DNA of 64,000 bases from Nitrospira_E sp052156535 (GCF_052156535.1 NZ_JBQKUP010000037.1:174366-238365), one strand, 5' to 3'; positions 16,885 to 25,980 are shown, counted from the stretch's first letter. The notes: a model not told the origin generated them from the letters alone. Numbers and translations: made by a program.

Positions 16885-16912
16885 ATATCCGGCCAGGGTC
16901 CTGGCCGGATAT
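16885..16912. promoter_or_regulatory. Perfect 28-bp palindrome before the sugar transferase gene
   Basis: ATATCCGGCCAGG and CCTGGCCGGATAT are exact inverted arms around GT. The palindrome lies in the 294-base space between the kinase gene and the sugar transferase. As RNA it would form a strong 12-bp hairpin, but no T-run follows, so an operator or an attenuating or RNA-stabilising hairpin is as likely as a terminator. Confidence 0.5.
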
Positions 16913-16964
16913 GTTGAAAATGTTGCTGATGGGGTGAGCTTGCCTCGGATGGTTAGGGTCTCTT

Positions 16965-17990
16965 ATGCGAAGTCGGTGGAGGAGGTTTTTTTTTACATTT
17001 GCCCCAAAACGGTGGACTAAAAGGCGGGTCCTCATTTTGGGGGATGGGCCTCTGGCTCAAGCCCTGGCACGTGTCTTAGTGTTCGATCAGTCTTTCCGAT
17101 ATGATGTCAAAGGTTTTTTGTCGCATAATCCCGCCATGGTCGGAACGTCGTTGGTCAATTCCAATATACTTGGGACGACCAATCAGCTGTTTGAAATAGC
17201 TGAAAAAAATGAAATTGAGACGATCGCGGTCTGCGTGGAAGACCGTCGTGGGACGTTGCCCCTTGATTCTCTGTTGGATGTGAAATCCATGGGGCTTGAG
17301 ATTGTGGATGGACACCGCCTCTATGAGACCGAGTGTGGGCGTCTGTCAATTGATGAGCTTAAGCCAAGTTTTCTCATTTTTTCCTCTGGATTCAGGAGAA
17401 AACCCATTATTTTGTTTCTCAAACGTATGGGGGATTTATTTGGTGCGCTTCTTGGGCTCATAGCGTTGGCCCCCTTGTTTGTCTTGATAGCCCTGTTGGT
17501 AAAACTGGATTCTCCTGGCCCCGTGTTTTATCGGCAAACTCGCGTGGGGCATCATGGATATCCCTATGTCCTGTTAAAATTTCGTTCGATGCGAAATGAC
17601 GCTGAGGCCGAAGGGATTCAGTGGGCGAGCCTGCGGGATGTCCGCGTAACGAAAACAGGAGCCTGGCTTCGAAAGCTTCGATTGGATGAGTTACCCCAAT
17701 TGCTTAACGTCTTGAAAGGGGACATGAGCCTGGTTGGGCCTCGACCTGAACGGCCACATTTTGTGCAGGAACTCCGAAAATCTATTCCCTACTATGATCT
17801 TCGACACACCGTTCGTCCAGGAATCTCAGGTTGGGCCCAGATCTGTTTCCAGTATGCGGGGTCGGTGGAGGACTCGCATGTCAAATTGCAATATGATCTC
17901 TACTATGTCAAAAATCTCTCGTTATGTTTGGACCTACGAATTCTCGTGAGGACCATTGGGGTTATGTTTACGGGAGAGGGTGCGCGATAA
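16965..17990 (+). CDS. EPS initiating sugar phosphotransferase (EpsB/WcaJ-like), N-terminally short
   Basis: This 341-residue protein should transfer a sugar-1-phosphate to undecaprenyl phosphate and start the EPS repeat unit. Residues 18-135 form the Rossmann-like middle domain (RRVLILGDGPLAQALARVL). A membrane helix lies at about 148-175, then the catalytic domain: PVFYRQTRVG, LKFRSMRNDAE, RLDELPQLLNVLKGDMSLVGPRPE near 238-261, RPGISGWAQ. Relatives in XrtA loci usually have about 110 more N-terminal residues with four membrane helices. Here a TGA at 16935-16937 blocks extension, and the upstream DNA encodes no hydrophobic segment in any frame I read. The catalytic part is complete, so a PglC-like minimal enzyme is plausible. 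Confidence 0.85.
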   Translation: MRSRWRRFFFTFAPKRWTKRRVLILGDGPLAQALARVLVFDQSFRYDVKGFLSHNPAMVGTSLVNSNILGTTNQLFEIAEKNEIETIAVCVEDRRGTLPLDSLLDVKSMGLEIVDGHRLYETECGRLSIDELKPSFLIFSSGFRRKPIILFLKRMGDLFGALLGLIALAPLFVLIALLVKLDSPGPVFYRQTRVGHHGYPYVLLKFRSMRNDAEAEGIQWASLRDVRVTKTGAWLRKLRLDELPQLLNVLKGDMSLVGPRPERPHFVQELRKSIPYYDLRHTVRPGISGWAQICFQYAGSVEDSHVKLQYDLYYVKNLSLCLDLRILVRTIGVMFTGEGAR

Positions 17991-18311
17991 GTGCAATTGA
18001 CAAGGCGTTCGTTGGACTTTGTTGGAATGACTCCGCGTAGGCAGCCTCTGGTAAAAAATCAGGAGGCAAACGAGGTGACGCCAAGGTGTTGGAGTTTTCG
18101 ACCGTAGCTTTTTCTGTCAAGCTTTACCCCCAAAAGGCGCCTCTTACTCATCACTCACTACCCTCTATCTTTCCTCTCATGCTTTTAAGTTCTCACTTGT
18201 GAATCGTGGGAGATCTCACGTCCCTCTACTTGTTTTACTTCAACGGACTTCAGTGTACTCTCTGATAAACCGAAAGGGTCTAACAAACAAATTGAAGGAT
18301 GTGCATGTATT
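17991..18311. other. Intergenic stretch before the deacetylase gene
   Basis: These 321 bases hold no gene that I can support. A short stem, GCCTC/GAGGC, near 18045-18070 is the only structure seen. I looked for a cyclic-di-GMP riboswitch because EPS genes are frequent targets, but the conserved core is not there. Confidence 0.5.
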
Positions 18312-19136
18312 ATGATCCACGGGTTGAGCTTCGATATTGAGGAACATTTTCAGGTTGCAGCCTTTGATTGTGTGGCTCGCCGCCGCCATTGGGAGAGGCA
18401 CGAAAGCCGGGTAGAGCGTAATACGCATCTCATCCTGGATCTTCTGGAGCAACAGGGGATTCACGCCACGATGTTTGTGCTGGGATGGGTGGCCGAGCGA
18501 CACAAAGAGTTAATCAGGCGTATTGTGGAATCTGGACATGAGTTGGCCTCTCATGGCTACGCGCATGAACTTATTACGGGGCAGACTCCTGAGGCTTTTC
18601 GGGAAGATATTCGTCGGGCCAAACATATTTTGGAAGATATTGGGGGGGTGCCCATCATTGGTTACCGTGCTCCGACCTTCTCGATTACGAAGGAGTCGGA
18701 ATGGGCCTTGCCGATTCTTGTAGAGGAAGGGTATCGCTATGATTCCAGTATTATGGCCGTCGTCCACGATTACTATGGAATTCCTGGGGCCATTCCAACC
18801 ATTCACACGATCTCCACCGATTCAGGTCCTCTTTGGGAGGTGCCACCTTCGACCTGTAAATGGGCCGGAATCACCTTTCCTGTTGCGGGAGGGGGATATT
18901 TTCGTCTATTTCCTTATCGGTTGCTCAAGCCACTCCTGCAGCGAATCGAAGCACAGGGCCATCCTTTAATTATGTATCTCCATCCGTGGGAGCTGGATCC
19001 TTCTCAACCCCGTATGAGGGGATCCACTCTTTCAGAGTTTCGTCATTACTTGAATCTCGAAAAGGTTCATGGTCGTCTCATTCAACTCATTCAGGATTTT
19101 CCCTTCGGGCCGTATCGCAACCTCATTACCTCCTGA
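18312..19136 (+). CDS. XrtA-system polysaccharide deacetylase (NodB family)
   Basis: This 274-residue protein opens with SFDIEEHFQVAAF (residues 5-17), whose Asp-Glu pair is the signature of the deacetylase found in exosortase-A EPS loci. It continues with the metal-binding SHGYAHELI near 80-88, GYRAPTFSITKES near 117-129 and a late MYLHPWELDPSQP near 222-234. The length is normal for the family. It probably removes acetyl groups from the growing or secreted polysaccharide. No signal peptide is seen, as is usual for this subfamily. AAGGA lies about 12 bases before the ATG. Confidence 0.9.
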   Translation: MIHGLSFDIEEHFQVAAFDCVARRRHWERHESRVERNTHLILDLLEQQGIHATMFVLGWVAERHKELIRRIVESGHELASHGYAHELITGQTPEAFREDIRRAKHILEDIGGVPIIGYRAPTFSITKESEWALPILVEEGYRYDSSIMAVVHDYYGIPGAIPTIHTISTDSGPLWEVPPSTCKWAGITFPVAGGGYFRLFPYRLLKPLLQRIEAQGHPLIMYLHPWELDPSQPRMRGSTLSEFRHYLNLEKVHGRLIQLIQDFPFGPYRNLITS

Positions 19137-19462
19137 TTTGGTAGTCGGTGTCTGTCAGGAAACGATCCTCATCCTTTATCCAAGGATTTATTGCCGTGGT
19201 TAAATATGTGTAGGTGCAATTGATAGGTGAGCTTTACCTCTATTTCTCAATTGGCGGACACTCCCATATTCCCTCTTTAATAGGCTCACGTCTTCATTTC
19301 AAATCTCCCCAAATCTTCTGAAGAGAGCGGCAAACGAAGCCACCCCATCAATTCTCGGTGGAATTCGGTTTATCTCGTCATGTTCTCCTGACAATTCAGC
19401 AACAGCGTAATCATTGAGCCTGAATTATTTTTGGACTTATGGCTTATTTTTTTATTTTTTTG

Positions 19463-19496
19463 ACCGATAAATAACATTATGCATGGTTTTATCGGT
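19463..19496. promoter_or_regulatory. Inverted repeat upstream of a leader ORF
   Basis: ACCGATAAA (19463-19471) and TTTATCGGT (19488-19496) are exact 9-bp inverted arms 16 bases apart, following a T-rich tract. They lie about 30 bases before a short ORF and 100 bases before the outer-membrane barrel gene. A dimeric regulator site or an attenuating hairpin fits. The rest of 19137-19460 shows nothing that I can support. Confidence 0.4.
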
Positions 19497-19528
19497 TGAT
19501 TCCCTTGTTTTCAGAAGAGGAGACGAAC

Positions 19529-19576
19529 ATGGCAGTACTTTTCAAAGCCTGCGGTAGGGTGTGCTTGATTAGTTGA
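19529..19576 (+). CDS. Possible 15-residue leader peptide
   Basis: The frame MAVLFKACGRVCLIS and its TGA stop lie directly after an excellent ribosome-binding site (AGAGGAG, seven bases before the ATG) and end 19 bases before the barrel gene. It contains two Cys but no run of a single amino acid typical of classical attenuators. Translation coupling or leader control of the barrel gene is possible. The strong ribosome-binding site is the main evidence that it is translated. Confidence 0.4.
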   Translation: MAVLFKACGRVCLIS

Positions 19577-19595
19577 GGAGGATGTGATTTAGAAC

Positions 19596-20948
19596 ATGCG
19601 AAATCAGAATATCTTTCGTTCGGCTATGGGTTTCCTTTGCTTAGCTATCGTCTATCCTTCGAGTCTTGTTTCAGCTGCTCTGACTCTGGAATCCTCTTTT
19701 AACCTCACTGAAACATATACGGACAATCTCTTTTACGATGATGAAGACAAAGAGGATGATTTTGGAACCATGGCCGGCCCGAATCTTGAACTGAAATACG
19801 ACAATCCGGATATTGTTCTGGGTGCGACGTATTTCGGCAGATTTGTGGCATTCGTCAATAATCCCGATCAAAATCGCTATATTCAAAACGCCAATATTCT
19901 TTTGGATCTTCCTTTCCTAACCAAACGCTATAAGAAGTTGACCGTAACCATTGACGAGAGCATGAATTTTACCCCGCAATTAGATGCATTCTCCCTGTCC
20001 GGGGCACAGGATGCCTCCACGTCTTTTTCTGGGAGAGGGGGGCCTGAGGATGGAGAGGAGGAAGGAACAGGAAACGTCTTGGGAGGAGCTGGATTTTCAC
20101 AAGGAACCGGCGGCACTCAGGGGGTCTTTACTTCCCGGGCCAGCGCGTTTTCAAATTTTTCAGGAATCACCTTGGCCTATGCTATGACGCCTTCTGTAAC
20201 CCCAACTTTTACTTACAATAATCATTACCTTCATTTTTTTACGAGTGGCTTTCAAGATTCTGTGTCACATATCGGAAAAATTGCTTTGCACTTTGGGGAG
20301 TCTGAGCGAACCACGATCATCCCCTCCTATACCTATCTTCAGACAGACTATCTCGGCACACCTACTCAGGTTACCGTCTCGGATAAACTGATTTCTCATC
20401 AGCCTCGATTAACCATCTCCCATAGTTTTACTTCGTTGTTGATTGGGTCTCTTCAGGGCGGGGCAGCATTTAGCAAACAAAAAGGTGCTAAAGAAACTCT
20501 TGATAATGGAGCCACCACAAAGGAGCTTTCTGATCAGTGGCAGAGCACATTAATTGGGGGAGCGACAATCACGAAAACCTACCGAAACGGAAACATTTCT
20601 CTAAGTGCAAACCAAATGATCGGGGGTGGGGGAGGGCTGGCCTCTCAAGAGACCCGAACACAAACACTTACGGGAAGGATTCAACACACTCTGAGCGCAA
20701 AGTTGAATGGCTTTGTGTCTGTCGGGTACGCGAGGAACAAATCGACACAGGACGGTAATGCCTTTGATACTAATACTTACCGGATTCAGGGTGGGATCTC
20801 TTATGCTTTTCTGAACTGGCTTTCCGCCAATGTGAGCTACTCCCATATCAATCAAAAGTCAAGTGGCTTGGCCGTTGATGATATTAATGTTAACCAGTTC
20901 TTTTTGGGATTTACGGCCTTTGCTGATCCCTGGATTCTGATGCGATAA
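19596..20948 (+). CDS. Outer-membrane beta-barrel protein of the XrtA/PEP-CTERM-associated type
   Basis: This 450-residue protein has a signal peptide (LCLAIVYPSSLVSA, cleavage near residue 28). Repeated amphipathic strands follow, such as SSFNLTETYTDNLFYDD and PTFTYNNHYLHFF, which match the TIGR03016-type outer-membrane protein often found in exosortase EPS loci. A Gly/Glu-rich disordered loop (SFSGRGGPEDGEEEG) interrupts it near 145-175. It may act as the outer-membrane conduit for EPS, in the way of PelB or PgaA, but this is inference. The C-terminus ends WILMR and not the terminal aromatic common in barrels. A GAGGAGG ribosome-binding site overlaps the end of the leader ORF. Confidence 0.7.
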   Translation: MRNQNIFRSAMGFLCLAIVYPSSLVSAALTLESSFNLTETYTDNLFYDDEDKEDDFGTMAGPNLELKYDNPDIVLGATYFGRFVAFVNNPDQNRYIQNANILLDLPFLTKRYKKLTVTIDESMNFTPQLDAFSLSGAQDASTSFSGRGGPEDGEEEGTGNVLGGAGFSQGTGGTQGVFTSRASAFSNFSGITLAYAMTPSVTPTFTYNNHYLHFFTSGFQDSVSHIGKIALHFGESERTTIIPSYTYLQTDYLGTPTQVTVSDKLISHQPRLTISHSFTSLLIGSLQGGAAFSKQKGAKETLDNGATTKELSDQWQSTLIGGATITKTYRNGNISLSANQMIGGGGGLASQETRTQTLTGRIQHTLSAKLNGFVSVGYARNKSTQDGNAFDTNTYRIQGGISYAFLNWLSANVSYSHINQKSSGLAVDDINVNQFFLGFTAFADPWILMR

Positions 20949-21312
20949 GGATGGGATCAGAAATTTTACAAAAATAAGGCCCCAAGAGTTTCTATTGCCA
21001 ATGCCATGGAGATTGATCCTGCTCACATCATTCCGAAATCCACCATTATGTTCAATCGGGTACCCGAATACGAATTCATTGACCATGCCTCTAACCGTGC
21101 CCCTCTGTGGATTTGGTCATCTTCTTCGTGACAAATCTTCAATTCGTCTTTCGAATTAGCCGATAAAATTCTAGAAGCGTTATCTCGCTAACATCAGAAT
21201 ACTCTCGTTCAGCCGCCTAGAACCTGTGGCATGATCCATCGGTAAGGAAAGCATTTGTGGATAGTCGGGAATTCTCATTCCGGATTTCCTTATTAAAAAT
21301 TGAAAGTTCAAT
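20949..21312. other. Intergenic stretch before the first GT4 gene
   Basis: These 364 bases carry no supported gene. A sigma-54-like GGCAT element near 21229 lacks the partner GC at the proper distance. The break suggests that a new transcript begins at the glycosyltransferase gene. Confidence 0.4.
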
Positions 21313-22488
21313 ATGCATATTTTGCTGCTAGCTCCCCATCCCTTTTATCAAGATCGAGGGACTCCTATCGCCGTCAATCTTGTCCTCAAGGTGTTATCAG
21401 AACGTGGGGATACCATTGATGTCCTCACATTCCATGAAGGCAGAGAGGTGGACTATCCGCAGGTCAATTTATACCGAATACCGGCCTGGCCTTTTCTTCG
21501 CAACATTCGGCCGGGGTTTTCGTGGAAGAAGCTAGTGTGCGATGGCCTTTTGTGTGCCAAGATGATCGTTCTTCTTTGTAAAAAACGGTACCACCTGATC
21601 CATGCCGTAGAAGAATCGGCCTTTCTCGCGCTTGTCGTGAATTGGATAGCACGTATTCCCTATCTCTATGATATGGACTCCTCGTTGGCGCAGCAAATGA
21701 TTGAAAAATATCCTCGTCTGACTTGTCTGTCCAAGGCGTTCATGGTTTGTGAACGTCGGGCGGTGCAGGGTGCTGCTGTCGTAATGCCTGTGTGTGAAGC
21801 CTTAGTGACGCGCATTGAACCGTATCACCCGTCAAAAATTATGCTGCTTGAAGACGTCCCTCTTTTGGGCGATCCGACAGACTCTTTCTCAAAGGCGAAA
21901 GAGGACCTCAATGCACCGGGCATACGAATTTTATATGTTGGAAATCTGGAAACCTATCAAGGAATTGATTTGTTATTAGAAAGCTTTGCTCTGGCTTTGA
22001 AAGAAGCGCCACAGAGCACGCTATTCATTGTGGGTGGTGAAAAAGACAATAGGGATTTCTATCATCAGAAAGCCGAGCATTTAGGTATCGACCGGAACGT
22101 GTACTTTCTTGGTCCACGACCCCTTGATCAATTGTCCGCGTATCTGTCGCAAGCAGATATTCTGGTATCTCCAAGAATTACGGGAACTAATACTCCCATG
22201 AAATTGTATTCCTATCTTGCCAGCGGGAAGGCGGTTTTAGCCACAAATTTGGTGACCCATACCCAAGTCATCAATAATCGAGTGGCCATGTTAGCCGACC
22301 CGAACCCGGAACCATTTGCTGAAGCGATGCTTCAACTTATGAAGAACGACGATCTACGACGAACCTTGGGTCTGGCAGCCAAGAAACTGGTCGAAGATAA
22401 ATTCAGCTTTCGGGCCTTTCGAATGAAATTGAACGCAGTGTATGACTATCTCGGTGAAACCATACAACAGACTTCAGAAACTTATTAG
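21313..22488 (+). CDS. Glycosyltransferase family 4
   Basis: This 391-residue GT-B enzyme has the GT4 pattern: an N-terminal PHPFYQDRGTPIAV sugar-acceptor loop near 8-21, a C-terminal domain beginning IRILYVGNLETYQGIDLLLESF near 215-236, and the nucleotide-sugar site in ADILVSPRITGTNTPMKLYSYLASGKAVLATN near 284-315. In that last motif the usual second Glu of EX7E is replaced by a T-P-M-K-L-Y-S-Y variant seen in some GT4 groups. It should add one sugar to the lipid-linked repeat unit at the inner face of the membrane. The next gene starts 32 bases downstream. Confidence 0.85.
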   Translation: MHILLLAPHPFYQDRGTPIAVNLVLKVLSERGDTIDVLTFHEGREVDYPQVNLYRIPAWPFLRNIRPGFSWKKLVCDGLLCAKMIVLLCKKRYHLIHAVEESAFLALVVNWIARIPYLYDMDSSLAQQMIEKYPRLTCLSKAFMVCERRAVQGAAVVMPVCEALVTRIEPYHPSKIMLLEDVPLLGDPTDSFSKAKEDLNAPGIRILYVGNLETYQGIDLLLESFALALKEAPQSTLFIVGGEKDNRDFYHQKAEHLGIDRNVYFLGPRPLDQLSAYLSQADILVSPRITGTNTPMKLYSYLASGKAVLATNLVTHTQVINNRVAMLADPNPEPFAEAMLQLMKNDDLRRTLGLAAKKLVEDKFSFRAFRMKLNAVYDYLGETIQQTSETY

Positions 22489-22520
22489 GTAGACGGGTTT
22501 TCCTATCTTAAGGCGCGATA

Positions 22521-24206
22521 ATGACTAGAAATTTACTTCGTTTGGCAAATGGCCGGTACGATGTGATTGTCGTGGGAGGTGGAATTTATGGCGCGTGCGT
22601 GGCCTGGGATGCGAGCCTCCGTGGATTGTCGGTTGTTTTGCTTGAAAAAGGTGATATCGGTTCAGGGACTTCGGCGAACAGCTTGAAAATTATTCATGGA
22701 GGATTTCGATACCTACAACATGGGGATTTTTCGCGAATGCGGGAATCGTTATATGAACAAAAGGCGCTGATGCGGATTGCCCCGCATTTGGTCCATCCCC
22801 TCCCAGTCCTTATCCCCACGTATGGCCATGGTCTGCGAGGAAAGGAGGTCTTCGCGTGTGCCTTAGCGATTAATGATCTTGTCGGGTTCGATCGAAATCG
22901 ATTGGAGGATCCCCAAAAGCATATTCCAAGAGGACGAATTCTCCCACGAAGTCAGGTTCTGGAATTGTTACCGAATATTCAGGCATACAATCTGACGGGT
23001 GGCGGGGTGTTTTATGATGCCATGGTCTACAACTCGGAACGGTTACTGCTGTCATTTCTTCACTCGGCTGTGGCGATGGGGGCGGAACTGGCTAACTACG
23101 TCAAGGCGGTTGGGTATCTCAAAGGGAAGGACAACGTTCGGGGGGTTGAAGCTGAGGATATGCTATCGGGTGAGAGATTTCAGGTTGAAGCCAAAGTGGT
23201 GGTTAATGCCTGTGGCCCGTGGTTGGATCAGACGGAAGATATGTTGTCTGATCGTCCCAGCAACCAGCGGATCCCGTGGGTCAAGGCCTTTAATATTCTC
23301 ACTCGTCCGTTGTTCTCATCCTATGCCGTTGGGTTGGCGGCCAGGGGGAAATATTCCGATGACCGGGCTTTGCTCAATAAAGGGAAACGACTGCTGTTTA
23401 TGGTGCCCTGGCGTGGGTGTTCCCTCGTTGGGACCGCCTATCGCTCATATGAAGGAAAGCCGGATGAATTCAGCATTTCCGAAAAAGATATTCATGAATT
23501 TTTACAGGAAATCAATCAGGTCTATCCCCAAGCTGCTCTTCAAATGAACGATGTAAAATTTGTCAATGGCGGCCTGCTTCCAGGGGCGAGGGTCGAGTCG
23601 CGTGGTGGAGATATTCAGCTTGAAAGCGAAGCTTCCATACGGACCAGGGGAGACGTTGGAGCCAGAAATGTTTTATCGCTTGTAGGCGTCAAATTTACAA
23701 CGGCTCGACGGGTGGGAGAACGAGTGGTTGATCAAGTGTTTCAGGTTTTGGGTAAGACTCCACCACGATCTCGAACGTCTCATACCCCTCTTCGCGGGGG
23801 GGCCATCTCTAAATTTCAGGAATATTTGAGTCAGGAAATGAAGAGCCCTCCCCAGGGTTTAAGTGCTAAGGCTGTGCAACGGTTAGTTTACAATTATGGC
23901 TCTTCCTATGGCGACGTTCTGCAATATTGCCCTGATACCGGTGGTAGGGAGCCCCATTCTGAGTCAGAATCTATCAGGCTTTTACAAGCAGAAGTGCAGT
24001 ATGCCTTGCGGGAAGAAATGCCTCAACGATTAAGTGACGTGGTTTTTCGCCGAACAGAGTTAGGGACGGCTGGATATCCCGGCGATAAACCCCTGGAGGT
24101 CTGCGCCGATATTCTCTCGAAAGGGTTGGGATGGAATAAGACCCAAACCCAACAAGAATTGGCAATGGTTCGAGGTATGTACCCGAGGGGAACATGGCGG
24201 AATTAG
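22521..24206 (+). CDS. FAD-dependent glycerol-3-phosphate dehydrogenase homologue
   Basis: This 561-residue protein has an N-terminal FAD site, YDVIVVGGGIYGACVAWDAS (residues 13-32), then LLEKGDIGSGTSANSLKIIHGGFRYLQ near 39-65, as in GlpD/GlpA. The C-terminal part includes the cap region, VKFTTARRVGERV and a helical C-terminal domain, so it is full length. The known reaction is oxidation of sn-glycerol 3-phosphate to dihydroxyacetone phosphate with electrons passed to quinone. No glycerol kinase or transporter is nearby. It is embedded in an EPS operon and overlaps a methyltransferase gene by 13 bases, so a role on a glycerol-phosphate or related polyol substituent is possible. Confidence 0.85.
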   Translation: MTRNLLRLANGRYDVIVVGGGIYGACVAWDASLRGLSVVLLEKGDIGSGTSANSLKIIHGGFRYLQHGDFSRMRESLYEQKALMRIAPHLVHPLPVLIPTYGHGLRGKEVFACALAINDLVGFDRNRLEDPQKHIPRGRILPRSQVLELLPNIQAYNLTGGGVFYDAMVYNSERLLLSFLHSAVAMGAELANYVKAVGYLKGKDNVRGVEAEDMLSGERFQVEAKVVVNACGPWLDQTEDMLSDRPSNQRIPWVKAFNILTRPLFSSYAVGLAARGKYSDDRALLNKGKRLLFMVPWRGCSLVGTAYRSYEGKPDEFSISEKDIHEFLQEINQVYPQAALQMNDVKFVNGGLLPGARVESRGGDIQLESEASIRTRGDVGARNVLSLVGVKFTTARRVGERVVDQVFQVLGKTPPRSRTSHTPLRGGAISKFQEYLSQEMKSPPQGLSAKAVQRLVYNYGSSYGDVLQYCPDTGGREPHSESESIRLLQAEVQYALREEMPQRLSDVVFRRTELGTAGYPGDKPLEVCADILSKGLGWNKTQTQQELAMVRGMYPRGTWRN

Positions 24207-24994
24207 AGAAGCCCCTGTGGCCCATTCGACTTTTTAATAAATCCGTCTTAAAACAACGGAAATACAAAGAAATCACTGAGGCCCTTGGCCAAACGACGCA
24301 GTTACAGTGTCTGGACATCGGGGCAGATAATGGAGTGCTCAGCTACCTGCTCCGTCAACGGGGTGGACATTGGAAGAGTGCGGATCTTGACCAAACGACT
24401 GTGGACGCGATTCAAAGCTTGATTCATGAACGGGTGTTTCAGATTGATGATCAAGGCACACCATTTGCCGACGATGAATTCGACCGTGTGGCTGTGATCG
24501 ATTTCCTTGAGCATATTCCCAATGATGAGGCGTTTATCCGTGAGTTGCATCGAATCGTCAAACCTGGAGGACAAGTGATTTTGAATGTGCCACATATCAA
24601 AACGAGCATGCTCAGGAAAATTCGACTGGCAATCGGCCAGACGGATGAGAAGCATGGGCATCTCCGCCCCGGTTATACACGCGGTGACATTACCCGAATG
24701 TTGGGAACCCAATTTACCGTGCTATCGGAAAAGACCTATTCCAAATTTTTCTCAGAATGTATTGATACGCTCATTACCTTCGCCTTTGATGTGCTCAAAA
24801 GTGGGAAGCGCAATTCTGCCAAAGGCCTTGTGGTAACCGGGAATGATCTCCAACGCTATCAAAAAATGTTCACTATGTATTCGCTGCTTTATCCATTTAT
24901 CTGGATAATCTCGAAGCTGGATCATTTGTTGTTTTTTACGAGTGGATACATGCTGTTAGTGGTTGCTCAAAACAAGAAGGATGCAAACGCATAA
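24194..24994 (+). CDS. Class I SAM-dependent methyltransferase
   Basis: This 266-residue protein has the SAM-binding CLDIGADNGVLSYLL near residues 36-50, an acidic LDQTTVDA strand end, FDRVAVIDFLEHIPNDEAFIRELHRIVKPGG near 96-126, and a C-terminal hydrophobic helix (YSLLYPFIWIISKLDHLLFF) near 231-250 that may touch the membrane. It probably methylates a sugar or lipid-linked EPS intermediate. The ATG lies inside the end of the dehydrogenase gene with GAGGGG just before it, and its stop overlaps the next ATG by one base, so the three genes are translationally linked. Confidence 0.8.
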   Translation: MAELEKPLWPIRLFNKSVLKQRKYKEITEALGQTTQLQCLDIGADNGVLSYLLRQRGGHWKSADLDQTTVDAIQSLIHERVFQIDDQGTPFADDEFDRVAVIDFLEHIPNDEAFIRELHRIVKPGGQVILNVPHIKTSMLRKIRLAIGQTDEKHGHLRPGYTRGDITRMLGTQFTVLSEKTYSKFFSECIDTLITFAFDVLKSGKRNSAKGLVVTGNDLQRYQKMFTMYSLLYPFIWIISKLDHLLFFTSGYMLLVVAQNKKDANA

Positions 24995-25980
24995 TGGGAC
25001 GAGTCTTGGTCACCGGCGGAAAGGGATTTCTGGGTAGCCACCTGGTGAGGCGCTTGCTTGCTGAGGGTGAAGAGGTTCGTGTATTTGGGCACCGGGGAAG
25101 CAAGCAGGGTGAAGCCGCACGTGACAATGGGAGTGAAGTCATATGGGGAGACATCCGCAATCTCCCGGATGTGGAGCAGGCCGTTCAAGGAGTGGAGAAA
25201 GTGTTTCATTTGGTCTCCAACTTTCGGAAAGGGGGTTCGGATAAGGCCGACGCGTATGCCGTGAATGTGGAAGGGACAAAGAATGTCCTTAATGCCGCCA
25301 GGAAGTATGGGGTGGCCCGCGTGGTTCATTGCAGTACGATTGGCGTCCATGGTGATGTTCAGGCGATCCCGGCTCATGAGGGAACGCCATTCAACCCCAC
25401 CGATTTATATCAGGAAACGAAGCTCAAGGCGGAACAATATGTCTGGCAATTTCATCAGGAAACAGGGTTGCCCATTAGTGTTGTCCGGCCAATTTCGCTG
25501 TACGGCCCTGAAGATCTGCGCATGCTGAAATTGTTTCGTACCATCAAAAAGCGACAGTTTATCTATATAGGCAAAGGCAATGTCTTGTTTCATCCGGCCT
25601 ACATTGACGATGTCATTGAAGGGTTCCTTCTCTGTGCCACCCATGAAAAGGCTGTGGGAGAAGCCTTCATCATCGGAGGAGATGGATACCTTCCGTTACA
25701 TGACCTCGTAGATCGGATTTCCGCTCGTCTTCAGGTTCCACCCCCACGTTTGCATATTCCGTTGAGACCGGTGGAATGGCTTGCCGCCTTGTGTGAGTCC
25801 CTGTGTACGCCCTTGGGCATTGAACCTCCTCTGCACAAACGTCGTGTGAGTTTTTTTAAAAATAATCGGGCCTTCTCAATTGAAAAGGTTAAACGTGTTC
25901 TTGGTTATGCTCCACGGGTTTCCTTGGATGAGGGGCTGAAACGAACTATCCGCTGGTATGAAGAACATGGATATCTCTAG
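24994..25980 (+). CDS. NAD-dependent epimerase/dehydratase (SDR family)
   Basis: This 328-residue extended SDR enzyme has TGGKGFLG (7-14) for NAD(P) binding, the catalytic Ser in HCSTIGVHG near 110, and Tyr/Lys in YQETK near 139. VVRPISLYGPED near 166-177 is typical of nucleotide-sugar epimerases. The closest generic matches are UDP-glucose 4-epimerase or 3-beta-HSD-like members, so the exact sugar is uncertain. It is linked to the methyltransferase by TAATG and is followed by a 234-base gap without a gene. Confidence 0.82.
   Translation: MGRVLVTGGKGFLGSHLVRRLLAEGEEVRVFGHRGSKQGEAARDNGSEVIWGDIRNLPDVEQAVQGVEKVFHLVSNFRKGGSDKADAYAVNVEGTKNVLNAARKYGVARVVHCSTIGVHGDVQAIPAHEGTPFNPTDLYQETKLKAEQYVWQFHQETGLPISVVRPISLYGPEDLRMLKLFRTIKKRQFIYIGKGNVLFHPAYIDDVIEGFLLCATHEKAVGEAFIIGGDGYLPLHDLVDRISARLQVPPPRLHIPLRPVEWLAALCESLCTPLGIEPPLHKRRVSFFKNNRAFSIEKVKRVLGYAPRVSLDEGLKRTIRWYEEHGYL

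Noticed and set aside
16591..16917. Plus-strand frame of 108 codons covering the missing N-terminus of the sugar transferase
   Set aside because: It overlaps the kinase gene end, runs across the palindrome and encodes no membrane helices.
17991..18311. Cyclic-di-GMP (GEMM) riboswitch before the deacetylase gene
   Set aside because: The conserved core and tetraloop-receptor pattern were not found; only a short stem is present.
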